Notes: generated by a model from the sequence alone, not told the origin. Counted from the first letter of the stretch, positions 1 to 11,377 are shown. The stretch: 64,000 bases of DNA from Chenopodium formosanum (GCA_024500155.1 CM044874.1:4343001-4407000), one strand, 5' to 3'. A program made the numbers and translations.

Positions 1-65
1 AAGCGTCCTATTTATATGCCCCAAAATTACATTGTAGAATCCGTCAAAATCGGGCTTCAGAACAG

Positions 66-305
66 GAGGAGCGCCCGCTCCATTGAGTAGGAGCGCCCGC
101 TCCTACATAAGGGGCGCCTGCTCCTGGCTTCTCTGCGCGCCCGCTCCAAGTGGTGCAGGAGAGGCAGAATGTGGTGAGGCAGGGAGGAGCTAGCGCCCGC
201 TCCTCTTGGGATGCACGCCCGCTCCTGCTTGGAGCAATGGAGGCAGAATGTAGTGTTGGATTTAGGAGTGGCCGCTCCTTGCTAGGTGCACACCCGCTCC
301 TTTCT
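66..305. repeat. GC-rich array of a CGCCCGCTCC motif
   Basis: About eight copies of CGCCCGCTCC or one-base variants (near 72, 94, 116, 138, 194, 216, 270 and 291) sit at roughly 22-bp multiples in otherwise AT-rich DNA. A second motif, AGGCAGAATGTRGTG, occurs at about 162 and 242. Both strands are open over the array, which is a consequence of the repeat and not evidence of a gene. It may be the internal or LTR part of a retroelement cut by the window edge, but the owner is not identified. Confidence 0.6.
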
Positions 306-638
306 GGTGCAAGCTCCCTCAAGAAAGTCTTCAAGCTAGAGCCACTTAGCCACATTCTCATTGCGCCTACAAACACAAGCACACACATAAAAAGAAACGG
401 GGAAGCCAAAAGATGCAAATTACCATAAAAAGGAGTTAGGAAAAGGGATTATAGTAGGGGAAAGAGTACAAAATCGTGTTTAAAATGCCATGATAAGTAG
501 ACAAATAAAACACTTATCAGTGGGGTATAAAGATTGGATTTTTATGAGATTAATGGAAGGTTGAATTTTTAAGAAAAGACCGAGCAAAGACTGGATTTAG
601 TTTCCATTTTTCCTTTCTCATTTAATTTCTTAGGAAAA
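306..638. other. unassigned intergenic sequence
   Basis: AT-rich with no supported coding region. It may belong to the same cut-off retroelement as the array to its left; no terminal repeats or PBS were recognised. Confidence 0.4.
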
Positions 639-828
639 TGATAGAGTATAATATATTCCTAGGCCTCAACCATTAGCTTAAACTTTTGGTTGAATTGGTC
701 CTTTAACATGGTATCGAAGCCTGGGTGACACAAAGGTCACGGGTTCGAATCTCATCTACTCCTCATTTTACAGTGGAATATTAAAAGTTAGGTAACATAT
801 TCCTGGGCCTCAACCATTAACTTAAACA
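639..828 (+). mobile_element. TRIM-type LTR element, 3'-truncated
   Basis: A 70-bp LTR begins TGATAGAG at 639 and ends TTTAACA at 708. It is followed at once by TGGTATCGAAGCC (709-721), a degenerate initiator-tRNA-Met primer binding site of the kind used by Ty1/copia-like and TRIM elements. A short interior and a partial second LTR (about 790-828) follow. The same family makes up the insertion at 40048-42060, where the right LTR is complete. The interior carries a GGTTCGAATCTC box, which by itself could be mistaken for a tRNA gene. Confidence 0.7.
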
Positions 829-835
829 TATCTCA

Positions 836-859
836 CATCATCATCATCATCATCATCAT

Positions 860-951
<92 letters not shown>
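836..951. repeat. compound microsatellite (TCA)n-(TA)n
   Basis: About ten TCA units run directly into a (TA)n tract of roughly 85 bp. Confidence 0.95.
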
Positions 952-955
<4 letters not shown>

Positions 956-1375
956 ATTAGTCCTCCCATGATGAAGTTAATTCTTCGTCAAACATAGTAT
1001 ATATTGTACTCAAACTATGACATTATACTATTACTCCATAAAATGATCTTGATGTAAATAAACCCAACACACTAACCAATCCTTTCAACCAATTAACCAA
1101 GTTCCCTCTTTTGCTACTAGCTTCCATCATATATGGCATGCACTCTACAATGAACAATGTCACTGTAGGTTACCAAGTAAATTTCCAACTAATATCAGAA
1201 TTATGAACCAAGAGTGAAAACATTGCATGCCATAGAACTTTTTATGGTGGTCAACATCTCTGTCATAATTAAAATTTGAATAACCTGTTATTGAACGTAC
1301 ATTGTGTATCACCTCCATAAATGAAATCAAGGTACATTAGCAGGTCCTCGTGTTGGGTCATTTGTACGTGACAAA
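952..1375. other. unassigned AT-rich intergenic sequence
   Basis: No coding region or terminal-repeat structure was seen. Confidence 0.4.
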
Positions 1376-2183
1376 CAGTGGCGGATCCAGGATTCTAAGT
1401 CAGGGGTGGCACACTAAACACTAGAGAGAGAAAAAACCCAATATAGTACAGAATAACTTGAAACTCAAATTAAATTTACGATAATTTTAACATATTTAAT
1501 TAGTTAAATGATAAATCAGGTTCATTTTTTAAATTATTCCTTGTGTTATTGTAAAAAGTAACCGTTTAATTTATGTATCTACTTCGCCTAAATTTTGCAA
1601 TGAATTTATTTCATGGATAAATTATATACTGAATAGTGCATATTAGATATCCCTCCGTTTTTAAATACTTGTTTCGTTTCTTCATGGGTGGAGTTTTAAG
1701 AGAAATTGAAAAAAATAATAAATCAAGGAGGTAATGGGTAAGAGGAAGAATAAAAAATTGTAAAAAAACAAAAGTAGTCGAGAGAATTGAAGAAGAGAGA
1801 ATATAAATTAGTAAACTATGATTTAGGTTGGGTCCACTAGGTCAGATAAATAAATAAAATATTGTATAAGCTTTCCAAATAAGAAAATTGAGCAGGTATT
1901 TAAAAACGGCCGAAAAAGAAAAGTGAAGCAAGTATTTAAATATGGATAAAGTATCAAAATACTCTGTACTACAATCAAATAAAAATTAGTTCAAAGTGAG
2001 CTAGTACTAATTTTCTCCACGAATTTTGTATTATTATTGTTAATCAATTTTTAATGGAACTTATGTTTATCTAATTTAGAGAAGTGGAGTCTTTGAAAGA
2101 TAAAACCATTACAATACTTAGGAATAAAAGCCAAAAAAAAAAAAGAAAAATGCAGTACTGAGTGGCGAGTACTTAGGAATGAA

Positions 2184-2219
<36 letters not shown>

Positions 2220-2439
2220 TGGGATTCGAACCACTAACCCCCCGCTAGAATAAGGAACATCTATTTAAGACCTTTGTTACCACTGAAGCAAGATAACACT
2301 ATCTTATACGAAAGGTAATGTTTAAAAAATATACAAAATACCAAACTGGAGGCTTTTTACACAACAGAATAATTTTTTTTTTAAAAAAAATCTGAGGGTA
2401 GCACGTGTCCCCCCAGGTTCCAACGTAGGTCCGCCAGTG
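1376..2439. mobile_element. non-autonomous hAT-type element, 1.06 kb
   Basis: The left end CAGTGGCGGATCCAGG matches, inverted, the right end GTAGGTCCGCCAGTG. Eight-base flanks GTGACAAA (1368-1375) and ATGACAAA (2440-2447) differ at one base, as expected for an old hAT target-site duplication. No transposase is encoded. The interior contains a Stowaway-like piece (about 1652-1940, CCTCCGTTTTTAAATAC motifs in opposite orientations), a ~30-bp poly(A) run (about 2188-2217) and a tRNA-like patch. Confidence 0.75.
2218..2300 (-). mobile_element. tRNA-derived SINE remnant
   Basis: Read on the minus strand, TTGCTTCAGTGG resembles an A box, and GGTTCGAATCCC about 60 bp on is a good Pol III B box followed by a T run. 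A direct repeat, ACTTAGGAATRAAAGC, lies upstream on the plus strand. It does not fold as a complete tRNA, so SINE is preferred. It lies inside the hAT element. Confidence 0.4.
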
Positions 2440-2792
2440 ATGACAAAGAGATTCAAGACATATTGTAACAATTATACATAGTATAAAATATATACACATT
2501 TTGTATGCTAAGTATAATACCTCAAATCGATACTCTCTTTTACAAACTTTCTAAATAATATCATACTAAATTAAATACATTATTTGTTAAATTCTTAACG
2601 TTAACCTACCTACCTTCAAAAGCTTTCACATGAAACAAAATTAATTAGAATGTAGCTAAAAAGTCAATATATAAGGTTAAAACTAAATGAGAACAGGGAA
2701 AATACTAATCCCTCCCTTTTATAATTTTTTTGACTTTTCAATTTGGGTCTTTACTAAAAGAAGTTCTAATTTTTACTTTATCACATTTTGGT

Positions 2793-2831
<39 letters not shown>

Positions 2832-2899
2832 AAGATATTATAATAACCCAAGACCCACGCTATATAAGATTTCACATCTGTTATCATGTCTTGCTTTAT
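2440..2899. other. unassigned AT-rich sequence with poly(A) tract
   Basis: Holds a ~33-bp poly(A) run (about 2795-2828) and no supported gene. Confidence 0.4.
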
Positions 2900-3072
2900 A
2901 CCAATTGATTGTTGGTGTAGTGGTGATTGAGACTACACTTGGTAGGGAAGACTCGTGTTCGATCTCCCGCAACAACAATTGGGAGGGGACTGGAACCTAA
3001 CCACCCATAACTGATCCCCGAATTCGGATTAGCCCAAAGGGTAAACCGGGTGGAACATCCAAAAAAAAAAAA
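2900..3072 (+). mobile_element. tRNA-derived SINE, complete, 173 bp
   Basis: A perfect 15-bp target-site duplication, CATGTCTTGCTTTAT, flanks it (2885-2899 and 3073-3087). The head has an A-box-like TGGTGTAGTGGT and a B box GTTCGATCTCC about 35 bp downstream. The body carries an AACCCGGTTT-type 3' module and ends in a 12-base poly(A) tail. The perfect duplication points to a recent, LINE-assisted insertion. Confidence 0.85.
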
Positions 3073-3266
3073 CATGTCTTGCTTTATTTGTCACATTTAT
3101 AATGCCTCTTTCTATTTGATTATTATACTCCGTAACATTTACACAAATATTAATAACTATTGTAAAAGGAAATAAAAACAAATATTAATTAAAACATAAC
3201 TAAAAAGCACGATTTGGTGAATGGGTGGTAAGGAAAAAGTGGTTTAAGCAAGAGGAGGAAGTAGTA

Positions 3267-3655
3267 AGGGAGGTAAGTTATGCATTTGCAAATGCATAAC
3301 AAGTACTAAAATATTAAAAAACACATGGGGGTGAGTAAAAGGAGGAGAGAGATTGGTAAGTGTGGCCACTTTTTAAATATACCGTTGAAAGCTTAGATAG
3401 TACCATTGACTATGTAGTGATACTATTTCTACTGTAGTGATACTATTTCTACACGTAGCGAGTATCACTGAATGAATATATAGTACCATTACATACATAA
3501 ATAGTACCACTGAAATGTTCAATGATACCATTTAATCATCTAATGATACAATTGATCACCCAGTGGTACTACTCTAAAATCAGAAATGCATTTACGTGAA
3601 ATGACCCACATGCCCCTTGTTATGCATTTACTCATACATAACTAACCTCCCTTTG
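3267..3655. mobile_element. MITE-like element with AGTACCA/TGATACTA interior
   Basis: AAGGGAGGTAAGTTATG at the left is matched, inverted, by CATAACTAACCTCCCTTT at the right. The interior alternates short motifs of the AGTACCAYTGA and GTGATACTATTTCTAC type. No target-site duplication could be fixed. Confidence 0.5.
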
Positions 3656-3825
3656 GAAGGCCTCAAGCAAGAAAGTATAAAAACATGAAAGTGGCTATAA
3701 GAATAACGACGTGGATAACGTATAATTATTTAAAAACCGAGGTAAGTAGCGAAGTATTATTTTGGGGTCTAGATCTGTATTAAGTGGAAAATACATTATG
3801 TAACGGATGAAGCCTTTATTTTTTA

Positions 3826-4035
3826 CTACCTCCGTTTCTTTTTAGTTGACAACTTGACATGTATTCTTTTTTAAAAAGTCTTTTTTTAGTTGACACGTTT
3901 TCTTTTGGGGTAAATTTTTTGTCCTGCATTCACAAGGTACCCCACTTGTTTTTTTTTATTCTTTCTCACTCTCTCTTCTCTCCTTAATATATAAGCCTAA
4001 ATTAAACGTGTCAACTAAATAGAAACAGAGGAAAG
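3826..4035. mobile_element. Stowaway-type MITE
   Basis: Starts CTACCTCCGTTTCTTT and ends with its inverse (GAAACAGAGGAAAG), flanked by TA on both sides, as Tc1/mariner-derived Stowaways are. Subterminal AGTTGACA repeats are inverted between the arms. Confidence 0.75.
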
Positions 4036-4943
4036 TATTTTTTTTTTTTTTTTCTTTTTCATATTATGTTGTTCATCGTGAAGCATGCATGAGGAAAGCA
4101 CAAACACAAGTAGTTCACAATCAAGTTGATGAGTAGTGTACAGGTTTCTAGGTTATAGCCCGACAACACATAGAACCTTCTAAAGATCTTATTATTAATT
4201 ATTTAAACATCAGAGTCAACCACATTAGGTGAAATTTTGCGGAGAATAATCCTTGGTTGCAATTAATCATCTACCAAGTGCAAATCTATTTCTACAAATT
4301 ATGGCTACATAATTAATTGACCTCATTAAGAATTATTAATTACTCTTACATGAGGTTTAGGGGTTACAATAATTTAGTTTAGCCCACAAAATACGACCTT
4401 TATTGTTAGTTACGATCATAAAATCTTCACATATCGAAATAATTATTAAACTATGATGATAATATCTACTACATAGTATGATATGTAGAATTGGTGACAG
4501 AAGAAGTCTTTAGTATTGAAATATTGAAAAGTATGACGCCTCTTTTTACTCTTTTGCATGGACTGACTGAACAATTATTCAAGTCCATACCACGAGGATA
4601 TCTTTCACGTTACTCGTATTATATGTTATTCATCTTAATTACATTATTGTTACGTAATATTACACTCGCATAGTCGCAGAAGCGAAGCTAGGCGGGGCCG
4701 AGGTTGCCTTTTCCCTTACTTTAATGGTAAGCAAAATCCCAACCTGGCCTTTGCCTTCTTCTATGATGGGCGGAATTGGGCCATTATATTGGCGGTTGGA
4801 TCCCTGTCAAAATCCCCTGGCTTCACTCTTGTTAGTCTTGTATACTCGTATACTATAAAAATGTTTTCCATTAGCATATTCAATCGTTTTAACATATGAG
4901 AATATATATTTACTCATACAAAGTAAAGCTTAGCGGAGATATG
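4036..4943. other. unassigned AT-rich intergenic sequence
   Basis: No supported gene. A 60-codon open frame at 4491-4673 has no recognisable domain and lies in AT-rich DNA. Confidence 0.4.
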
Positions 4944-6050
4944 GAGTAAAAATAATTTCAACTTTACTCATTCGCTTTAAATAATCTCAACTTTAAATTA
5001 TTTTTAAATAATCCGAACTTTGGGGTTTATTCATTTAAAATGGTTCCAAGTGACCGATAACCTATATTAAACAGGTAAATTTCGCGTTAACGGTTAAAAA
5101 TACATTTAAAAAAAAAAAAAAAAACTAAAAACAGAAAATCCAGCCCCAACCCACGACAACCACGCCAACACCCACATCCAGTGCACAAAGTCTTATATAT
5201 GGCTGACCACACGGTGTGGCCATCCATTATGAGGGTTACTTTGTTAGTGTTATAGGGGTTACTCGTTCAGTTTTACAAGGGTTACTTTGTCAGTATAATA
5301 GGAATTACTTGGTCAGTATTACAAGGGGTTATCGGGTCATTGTTACAAGGGTTACTTTGTTTTTTAATAAATGGCTACATGGTGTGGCCGGCCACACACA
5401 AGACGCACTGCATCAAGTGTCCCTCTTCCCACTAGCCTAGCCCAAGTCCCCGGCCCTCTGTTAGCTACGCCCAGACCCCATCCCCCTTGACGACACCGTT
5501 CTAGCCGGTGCCCCTTCCCCCAATACCACCTATCCCGCAGCCCAAAATCCCCTCGAAATCTGTAAATTACCTCTTCCATCACATAAAAACCCCCACCCGC
5601 GGTAGGGGCGTGACTGGGGGTTTTTATGCGGTGCGGGATGTGATTTAAGGTTTTGGGTGGTCGTGGGTGGGATTTCGGGTGTTTTAGGTGGGCGGGTTTG
5701 GTGGTTTTGGGGGAAGGGGAGCTACCTACGTGGGGGAGGGGGTTCATGCCGGCGCGTGGAAGAGGGTTTTGGCCGCCGCAGTGGTGGTCGGGAAAGTGGT
5801 TCATGGGTGGTGGGGAAGGTGGGGTGGAGGCTGGGCAATTTTTAAATTTTTTTTTTTTTAAGTTTTATTTTCTTTTCAATCAGCCAATCACGTGGTGACA
5901 GATATCACCTTAACTTATTATATCAGGTTAGTAACTGGTTAGGGATCAAAGAAAGCGAATACACATTAAAGTACGGATTGTTTAATAATAATTTAAAATT
6001 TGAATTATTTAAACCAAATATGTGAAAGTTGGAATTTTACCAATTTTTCC
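4944..6050. mobile_element. Mutator-like element with AT-rich arms and GC-rich core
   Basis: The left arm (from about 4944, with TAATTTCAACTTTAC and AATAATCCGAACTTTG) is matched, inverted, by the right arm (GTACGGATTGTTTAATAATA to about 6050). The core (about 5570-5830) is GC-rich and open on both strands by composition. A 232-bp MITE (5179-5410) is nested in it. No 9-bp duplication was found, so the class rests on similarity of layout to 13438-14631 and 61175-61885. Confidence 0.5.
5179..5410. mobile_element. MITE with GGCCACAC termini
   Basis: Imperfect inverted ends (CAGTGCACAAAGTCTTATAT at the left; GCCGGCCACACACAAGACGCACTG at the right ends in the inverse) enclose four or five GGGTTACTTTGT repeats. 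A second, diverged copy lies at 34848-35012. Superfamily not assigned. Confidence 0.55.
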
Positions 6051-6153
6051 ATTTAGTACCATGAAATTCTTGTGTGGAAAAATTATTGTGGAGCTCTATA
6101 GGTGTCGGGATCTGCTAATCAGTTTATTCGGGGCCTTTCTCTATTCTTAAGTA

Positions 6154-6244
6154 CTACCTCCGGATCGTATTATATGCAACTTTGGAATTTTTTACATCTC
6201 ACAAATAATACCCCAAAATTGCATATAATACGATCCGGAGGTAG
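6154..6244. mobile_element. Stowaway MITE, 91 bp
   Basis: Near-perfect hairpin: CTACCTCCGGATCGTATTAT at the left end is repeated inverted at the right end, with TA on both sides. Same length and same centre (CTCACAAATAATACC) as the copies at 7947-8037 and 24939-25029. Confidence 0.9.
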
Positions 6245-6429
6245 TAGTTATTTTGTTTGATTTAGGAAATCATCACTCTTAAACTAGAGAAAATCTGGCC
6301 ATTGTAATCAATCGCTGTTCATATTTATTTCGTTTTTCAAATTGACACATACGTGTTGACTTAGCTTTTATCACTAATTTGAATATCGTTTGTTAGATTC
6401 GACAACACATCACATAATTGCAATATATC

Positions 6430-6433
6430 AATA

Positions 6434-6501
<68 letters not shown>

Positions 6502-6503
6502 TA
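6430..6503. repeat. (ATT)n microsatellite
   Basis: About 23 ATT units. It creates a spurious poly-isoleucine frame on the minus strand. Confidence 0.95.
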
Positions 6504-7534
6504 CTACTTTATTATTTACATAACCCAAATAATAATTCATCTTCTCTCTATTCTTATTATATCTCAAAAATAAACAAAGTAATACAACCTATAAAAAGTT
6601 AGTGGGAAGCCGAGGTATAATTTGTGCCTCCACTCCTCTAGTTATAGCAAAGTCTATCTTAGAAAAATATGAACAACAACATGAGCCTCAATGTTCAGAG
6701 TCGTTTAGAATTTCTGAACCCGCTTCAACAACACAACAACCTCCTTCTATTAATTCCTCAAATGAAAAAGAAAGAGAAGGGAAGGAAACCATATCTAATT
6801 GCCTGAATTAGAAAGAATCGTACAACTATTTATAGCAAACCAAATACAAGGACAAGAGGTTAGACAATCACAAATCATCACTCACTTCATACCACACATT
6901 TCTTTATCTTACCCAAAAATAATAACTTCATGTTCGGAGGGAGGTTCTTTGAAACCACCCCGACGACATTAATCTCCATTCTTTGTGCAGGGATTCTCAG
7001 CTAGGGTCCAGACCAGAAGCACCCACCAAGCTCTGGAACTCACCCAAAACAAGTGTTAAAAGGATTAATTTTTTCTTTAACAGATCACATGGAATAACTT
7101 ACCGCACATTAATTATATCATAAATAGTTGAATGAATTAGTTAAAAATTACATTGATGTAGACAATATAGTAGTTGTCGTTTGACACACTATCAATAAAA
7201 AACTACAGGGTATTCCTTTTACATTATCACACAAAATTTAAATCTAGCTAAGCTATAATATGGACCATAGTAGTCCTAAATGTTTGTATACTTCCAATTA
7301 TTACCGTATCAACATACTAGAAACTTTCTTAATTTTTCACTTTATTTTGGTTGAAAATTATACGGGCTGAATTCTAGTCAACCACAACAAACACTCCCTA
7401 ATTTCAGTCAAAATTTTAGTTTATCTAGAAGTTTCGACATCTACAACTTGGACAACTAGGTTATTTCAAGCTAATCATATTATAATAATCTTAGTCAAAT
7501 ATAAGTTTACGACCTTTACTATGATCAGCCATAC
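6504..7534. other. unassigned region upstream of the dioxygenase
   Basis: A 69-codon open frame (6602-6811, + strand) and the following 200 bp look compositionally like eroded coding sequence: charged, Ser/Gln-rich, with no internal ATG that fits a gene start. I recognise no domain. The remainder to the TATA box is AT-rich with no further signal. Confidence 0.3.
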
Positions 7535-7542
7535 TATATAAG
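7535..7542 (+). promoter_or_regulatory. putative TATA box of dioxygenase copy 1
   Basis: TATATAAG about 116 bp upstream of the start codon. A transcription start around 7565 would leave a leader of about 85 nt. Inferred from position and motif only. Confidence 0.5.
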
Positions 7543-7650
7543 CTGGACCTCCTACGTCCCATTTACAAACCACTGCCTTGCTTAGTTGATTAATTACTAA
7601 ATCAGTATTAATTAACATTTTGTTTGAAAGAAAACATATTTATACTAGCA

Positions 7651-9196
7651 ATGGCACCCACACTTATGCCTGTTCAAGAAATACTCCAAAGTGGTGTTGT
7701 GCCCAAAGGTTACCTACTTACCAAGGATGACTACCAACTTGGTCACGACGGCCCTCCTTCGTTGATGGACGCTCCGACTATCGACTTTTCTCTCTTATCT
7801 TCATCATCCCCCGATGAGCTTGCTAAGCTTCGTGTTGCCCTCACTTCTTGGGGATGTGTTCAGGTTAGCCACCCTCAAATCAACACCCTTACAATAATAT
7901 TTTTTTTGTTTAATTTATAAGCATTATATATACAATGTGTAACGTACTACCTCTGTTAACTTTTATTTGCAACTTTGGGGTATTATTTGTGAGATATAAA
8001 ATATTCTAAAGTTGCAAATAAAAGTTAACGGAGGTAGTATAACATAACATAACCCTAACAATATGATATTGTACTGTATGTGTGTTATAGGTAGTGAACC
8101 ATGGTATGCCAGTTTCATTGCTAGACGAGGTACGAGAAATGAGCAAGGAATTCTTCAAACTGCCATTAGAAGAAAAAGAAAAGTACTCATCCAAAGGAGA
8201 TGACTTGGAAGGTTATGGAAACACGAATGCTGTTCAACGTGGAAGTCTCAATTGGAATGATAAGCTTCATCTCCAAGTTTATCCCGAGGACAAACGCCAA
8301 CTTCTATTTTGGCCAGAAAATCCCCAACATTTTAGGTGATTTAACTTTGACTATATACTCTCCTTAGTGATACTCTCCTTATGGTTGAAATGTAGATGCA
8401 GCACAGACCCTCTCATACTTAGATCATTTAACTATATACTAAATAACTTTTTTTGTCAAATTAAAATTATGTAGGACAACCTTACATGAATATTCAAAGA
8501 AGAACCTAATGATACTTAGGACACTTCTAAAGGCTATGGCGCGTTCTCTTAACTTAGAAGAAGAACGTTTTTTCGAGTTATGGGGGGATGAAAATGAAGA
8601 TAATACTCATGCAAGATTCAACTTCTACCCTCGATGCCCGATGTCGGATCATGTTGTTGGACTTAAACCTCATGGAGATGGAACCGCCATTACCATGCTC
8701 TTGCAAGACAAAGAGGTTGAAGGCCTTCAAGTCGTCAAAGACGATCGTTGGTTTCGTGTTCCTGTCATCCCTCATGCCCTCACCATCCTTGTTGGTGACC
8801 AGATGGAGGTAGGGTTAATAAACTAACTACATATACCTTCGTCCACAAATTAAATACTCTCTTTGTTCTTCATTGATTATTAGAAAATTAACTTAATGTT
8901 CACGGTTTTCAAAATATTAATTTGGTTGGCGTCATATTCACTTTAACTTTTTACAGATAGCGAGCAATGGTGTTTTTAAGAGTCCAACTCACAAGGCAGT
9001 GGTAAACCCACAATACGATCGAATGTCCTTAGCCATGCTATTCATCCCAAGCCTAGACAAAGAGATCGGGCCACTAGAAGAACTAATCAATGAAGATAGG
9101 CCACAATTATACAAAAGGCTCAAGGACTATGGTCAAGTTTATACTCAATCCATTCCTTCTGGAAAAAGACCTATTGATATGATGAAGATTAATTAA
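7651..9196 (+). CDS. 2-oxoglutarate/Fe(II)-dependent dioxygenase, SRG1-like (copy 1, four exons)
   Basis: Exons join(7651-7863, 8091-8335, 8475-8808, 8957-9196) all obey GT-AG and give 343 aa, normal for plant DOXC dioxygenases. The N-terminal DIOX_N domain spans about residues 42-150 (VVNHGM at 72-77). The C-terminal double-stranded beta-helix spans about 195-295. The iron ligands are H219, D221 and H276; R286 and S288 form the RxS clamp for 2-oxoglutarate; FNFYPRCP (201-208) is typical of the family. These enzymes couple oxidative decarboxylation of 2-oxoglutarate to hydroxylation, demethylation or related oxidation of small molecules, usually in the cytosol. The substrate cannot be read from sequence. 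I start at the ATG at 7651 because copy 2 also begins Met-Ala-Pro there; the in-frame ATG at 7624 would add nine residues. The second iron-motif residue is Gly (HGD), where copy 2 has the common Thr (HTD). Intron 1 holds a Stowaway MITE. Family assignment is sure; the SRG1-like label is from overall resemblance. Confidence 0.93.
7947..8037. mobile_element. Stowaway MITE, 91 bp, in intron 1 of the dioxygenase
   Basis: CTACCTCTGTTAACTTTTAT and its inverse bound a 91-bp hairpin flanked by TA. It lies wholly in the intron, about 80 bp from the donor and 50 bp from the acceptor, so the reading frame is untouched. Confidence 0.9.
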
Positions 9197-9319
9197 GCTT
9201 AGACTATTCTAAAGTGTTTTATGTTCTTATCTTAGAGACACAAGTTACGTACACAACTATATGGTCCTTTACCTAGCCTATTTTAATTATGCATGAATTA
9301 TTAGTGAATCAAAATCATC

Positions 9320-9325
9320 AATAAA
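9320..9325 (+). terminator. putative polyadenylation signal of copy 1
   Basis: AATAAA 124 bp after the stop codon, followed by T-rich sequence. Supported by motif and position only. Confidence 0.5.
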
Positions 9326-10136
9326 GAGTGTGCTTTTTCTTTAATATAACTTTGTCAATTTCCCTTTATGATTGTCTTCATCAATGGATTATCCTTGCTC
9401 ATCATAATTTGCTAAACCAAGTTTATTTATTTGCTCATGAATGATCGATCGAGCTGTACATTAATTTACTTCGATAATTATTAAAAAAAAAAAAAAACGT
9501 TATATAATTTGGATTTATTTCTATTGTGATTAACAATAATTGTATAGAACATTGCTAAAATATTATTATGCGAGTAATTAGTAAACTTCAAGGTCAGATT
9601 GGACATAGCTAATTATTGCAATATCCCATGTACGTGGGGTACGGTGTTTTTATTATTTTTCGTTAATTAATTTTCTTGCATATGTCACAACAGTACAACA
9701 TTTATTGATGTAACAATCAAAAAAATTAAGACGATGGACGACTATGATTATGAGATTTTGTACTTACTATAAAAATCTTGCACATAACCTGCTGATTAAA
9801 GTTTCCAATTCTGATTAAATTTTCTTTTGTTGGTAACCTGCTGTGTACATAAGCTGTGTTGACAAGCTGCCCAAAAAGTAATAAGCAACAATTACATATA
9901 AATCATGCATTTTAAAAGACGACTTAATTTTAGTGACGCCTACAAAAATATAAAAAATGGAACTTATCCACAATAAAAGGTGCAATATTTCATACATTTT
10001 CAATTATTAGTTTACTTAACCAAATGGACTTTATCATCAACTTCTTTAATTCCTTCACGTTTCCATAGACGATGATATGATACATTATTCATACAATGCA
10101 GCTAGCTATGGATCACTGACATTCATTTCAAGCTAC

Positions 10137-10255
10137 CATAGTATGTTAATTTATTAGTGAAATGAAAACTTTTACTCTTCCTAATTGTGGGGATTGAACT
10201 CGTAACCTCCCCGGCTAGGTTGGTATGTTCACATGCTAATAAGCTTATTTCAAAT
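10137..10255 (-). mobile_element. SINE-like tRNA-related repeat, old
   Basis: On the minus strand it carries a B-box-like GAGTTCAATCCCC after CCGGGGAGGTTAC. A diverged copy sits at the equivalent place in the other flank (59566-59670), so it predates the duplication. No tail or duplication is visible. A retro-derived origin is likely but not proven. Confidence 0.4.
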
Positions 10256-10749
10256 GAATTTTTGAAATTAGACGGATGATTTATAATTAATTTAGACATT
10301 AGAAACTGAATGAAATAAGCTAATAAAAATTTGTATAATGATAGTAATTTTGAAGACAACTGGCATAGAATCATCCTATTCATTTCCTTGATTCGTCGTA
10401 GTTGATTCATTTTAACCTTTTGGCTTATTAATATATTGTGACTACTACTTAACTATCCGTAATTCTTTTATTATTTTGTATGTCTCACAAAAGCATGCAC
10501 TTTGTTTACAAAACAAAGTTGTTATCAAGTAAAATGCTACGGCGGCAATTGATTTGTCACAATTTGCAAAATGTTAAAATTTTACACAAAGTATTTAATT
10601 ACTAATAAAAAAAAGGGTAATTTATATATAGCCTTTAATTATGAACTAAAAATTTATGAAGTGAATGTTAATATATAGTCAAAATTAATTATGAACTTAA
10701 AAACTAGTCCAATCCAAGTGAAACAACTAATAAAAACAACTGAATTCTA

Positions 10750-10811
10750 AAAAAAAAAAATAATAAAAAAAAAAAATAATAATAATAATAATAATAATTA
10801 TTATTATTATA
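10750..10811. repeat. A-rich tract and (TAA)n microsatellite
   Basis: Poly(A) passing into (TAA)n then (TTA)n, a near-palindromic simple repeat. It is absent at the equivalent position near 62335 in the other flank. Confidence 0.85.
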
Positions 10812-11069
10812 AAAAACACTGGTATTATTATCAATAATTCAACGTCCATTATAGAATTTTGGTGGAAAGAAGTTCGTTTAATTATTATTCGTACCTAAGT
10901 GATCATTCCAAAACTTTCATTCTTTTTTTTCTCTGAAAGAATGTTTCAAATATTTGGTCAGAATAGGTTAAAGTAGTCCTTTTACCAAATAACATGCAAT
11001 TATAACATTTAAAAAAAAAAAAAAAAAACAAGGTATTGCGTGCTGAGGAATGATAGCGTGGGAGACTTA

Positions 11070-11375
11070 GGCCCGTTCTATTCACCTTATTTTTCCTGAA
11101 CTGAAATTATTTTTTAGTGAAACAAAATTATATTTGTTGAACTTAAATTATTTTTACTGAAATTAAATTAATTTTACTGAACTGAAATTATTTTTGCTGA
11201 ACTAAAATTATTTTTACTGATTTTCTATTATAATTCTTCTTAAAGAAAACTAAATTTTACTGAACTGAACTTATTTTTACTGAACTGAAATTATTTTTAC
11301 TGAACTGAACTTATTTTTACTGAATTGAAATTATTTTACTTAATATTATTTTTGTAAGGTGAAGAAAACAGGGCC
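11070..11375. mobile_element. Tourist-type (PIF/Harbinger) MITE with TGAACTGAAATTATTTTTAC repeats
   Basis: TTA flanks both ends (11067-11069, 11376-11378). Inverted ends are GGCCCGTTCTATTCACCTTA and TAAGGTGAAGAAAACAGGGCC. The interior is about a dozen tandem units of roughly 20 bp. Related elements lie at 35511, 53858, 55838 and 60497. Confidence 0.8.
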
Positions 11376-11377
11376 TT

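Larger units (their letters stand above)
9326..11066. other. 3' flank shared with the dead paralog
   Basis: No gene. Several stretches align with the flank of copy 2: about 9649-9745 with 57214-57300, 9997-10135 with 58755-58891 plus 59531-59565, 10136-10205 with 59566-59640, 10520-10570 with 62065-62125, and 10660-11020 with 62240-62540. The order is conserved. This establishes that flank and gene were duplicated together. Confidence 0.75.

Noticed and set aside
709..780. Possible tRNA gene (GGTTCGAATCTC box after TGGTATCGAAGCC)
   Set aside because: No cloverleaf; TGGTATCGAAGCC follows an LTR end and is a primer binding site of a TRIM.
2218..2300. Possible tRNA gene on the minus strand
   Set aside because: B box is good but acceptor and anticodon stems do not pair; SINE remnant preferred.
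5364..5898. Overlapping open frames on both strands, Gly/Pro-rich
   Set aside because: GC-rich core of a Mutator-like element; no domain, no splice logic, open on both strands because of composition.
6361..6567. Minus-strand open frame with a long poly-isoleucine stretch
   Set aside because: Translation of an (ATT)n microsatellite.
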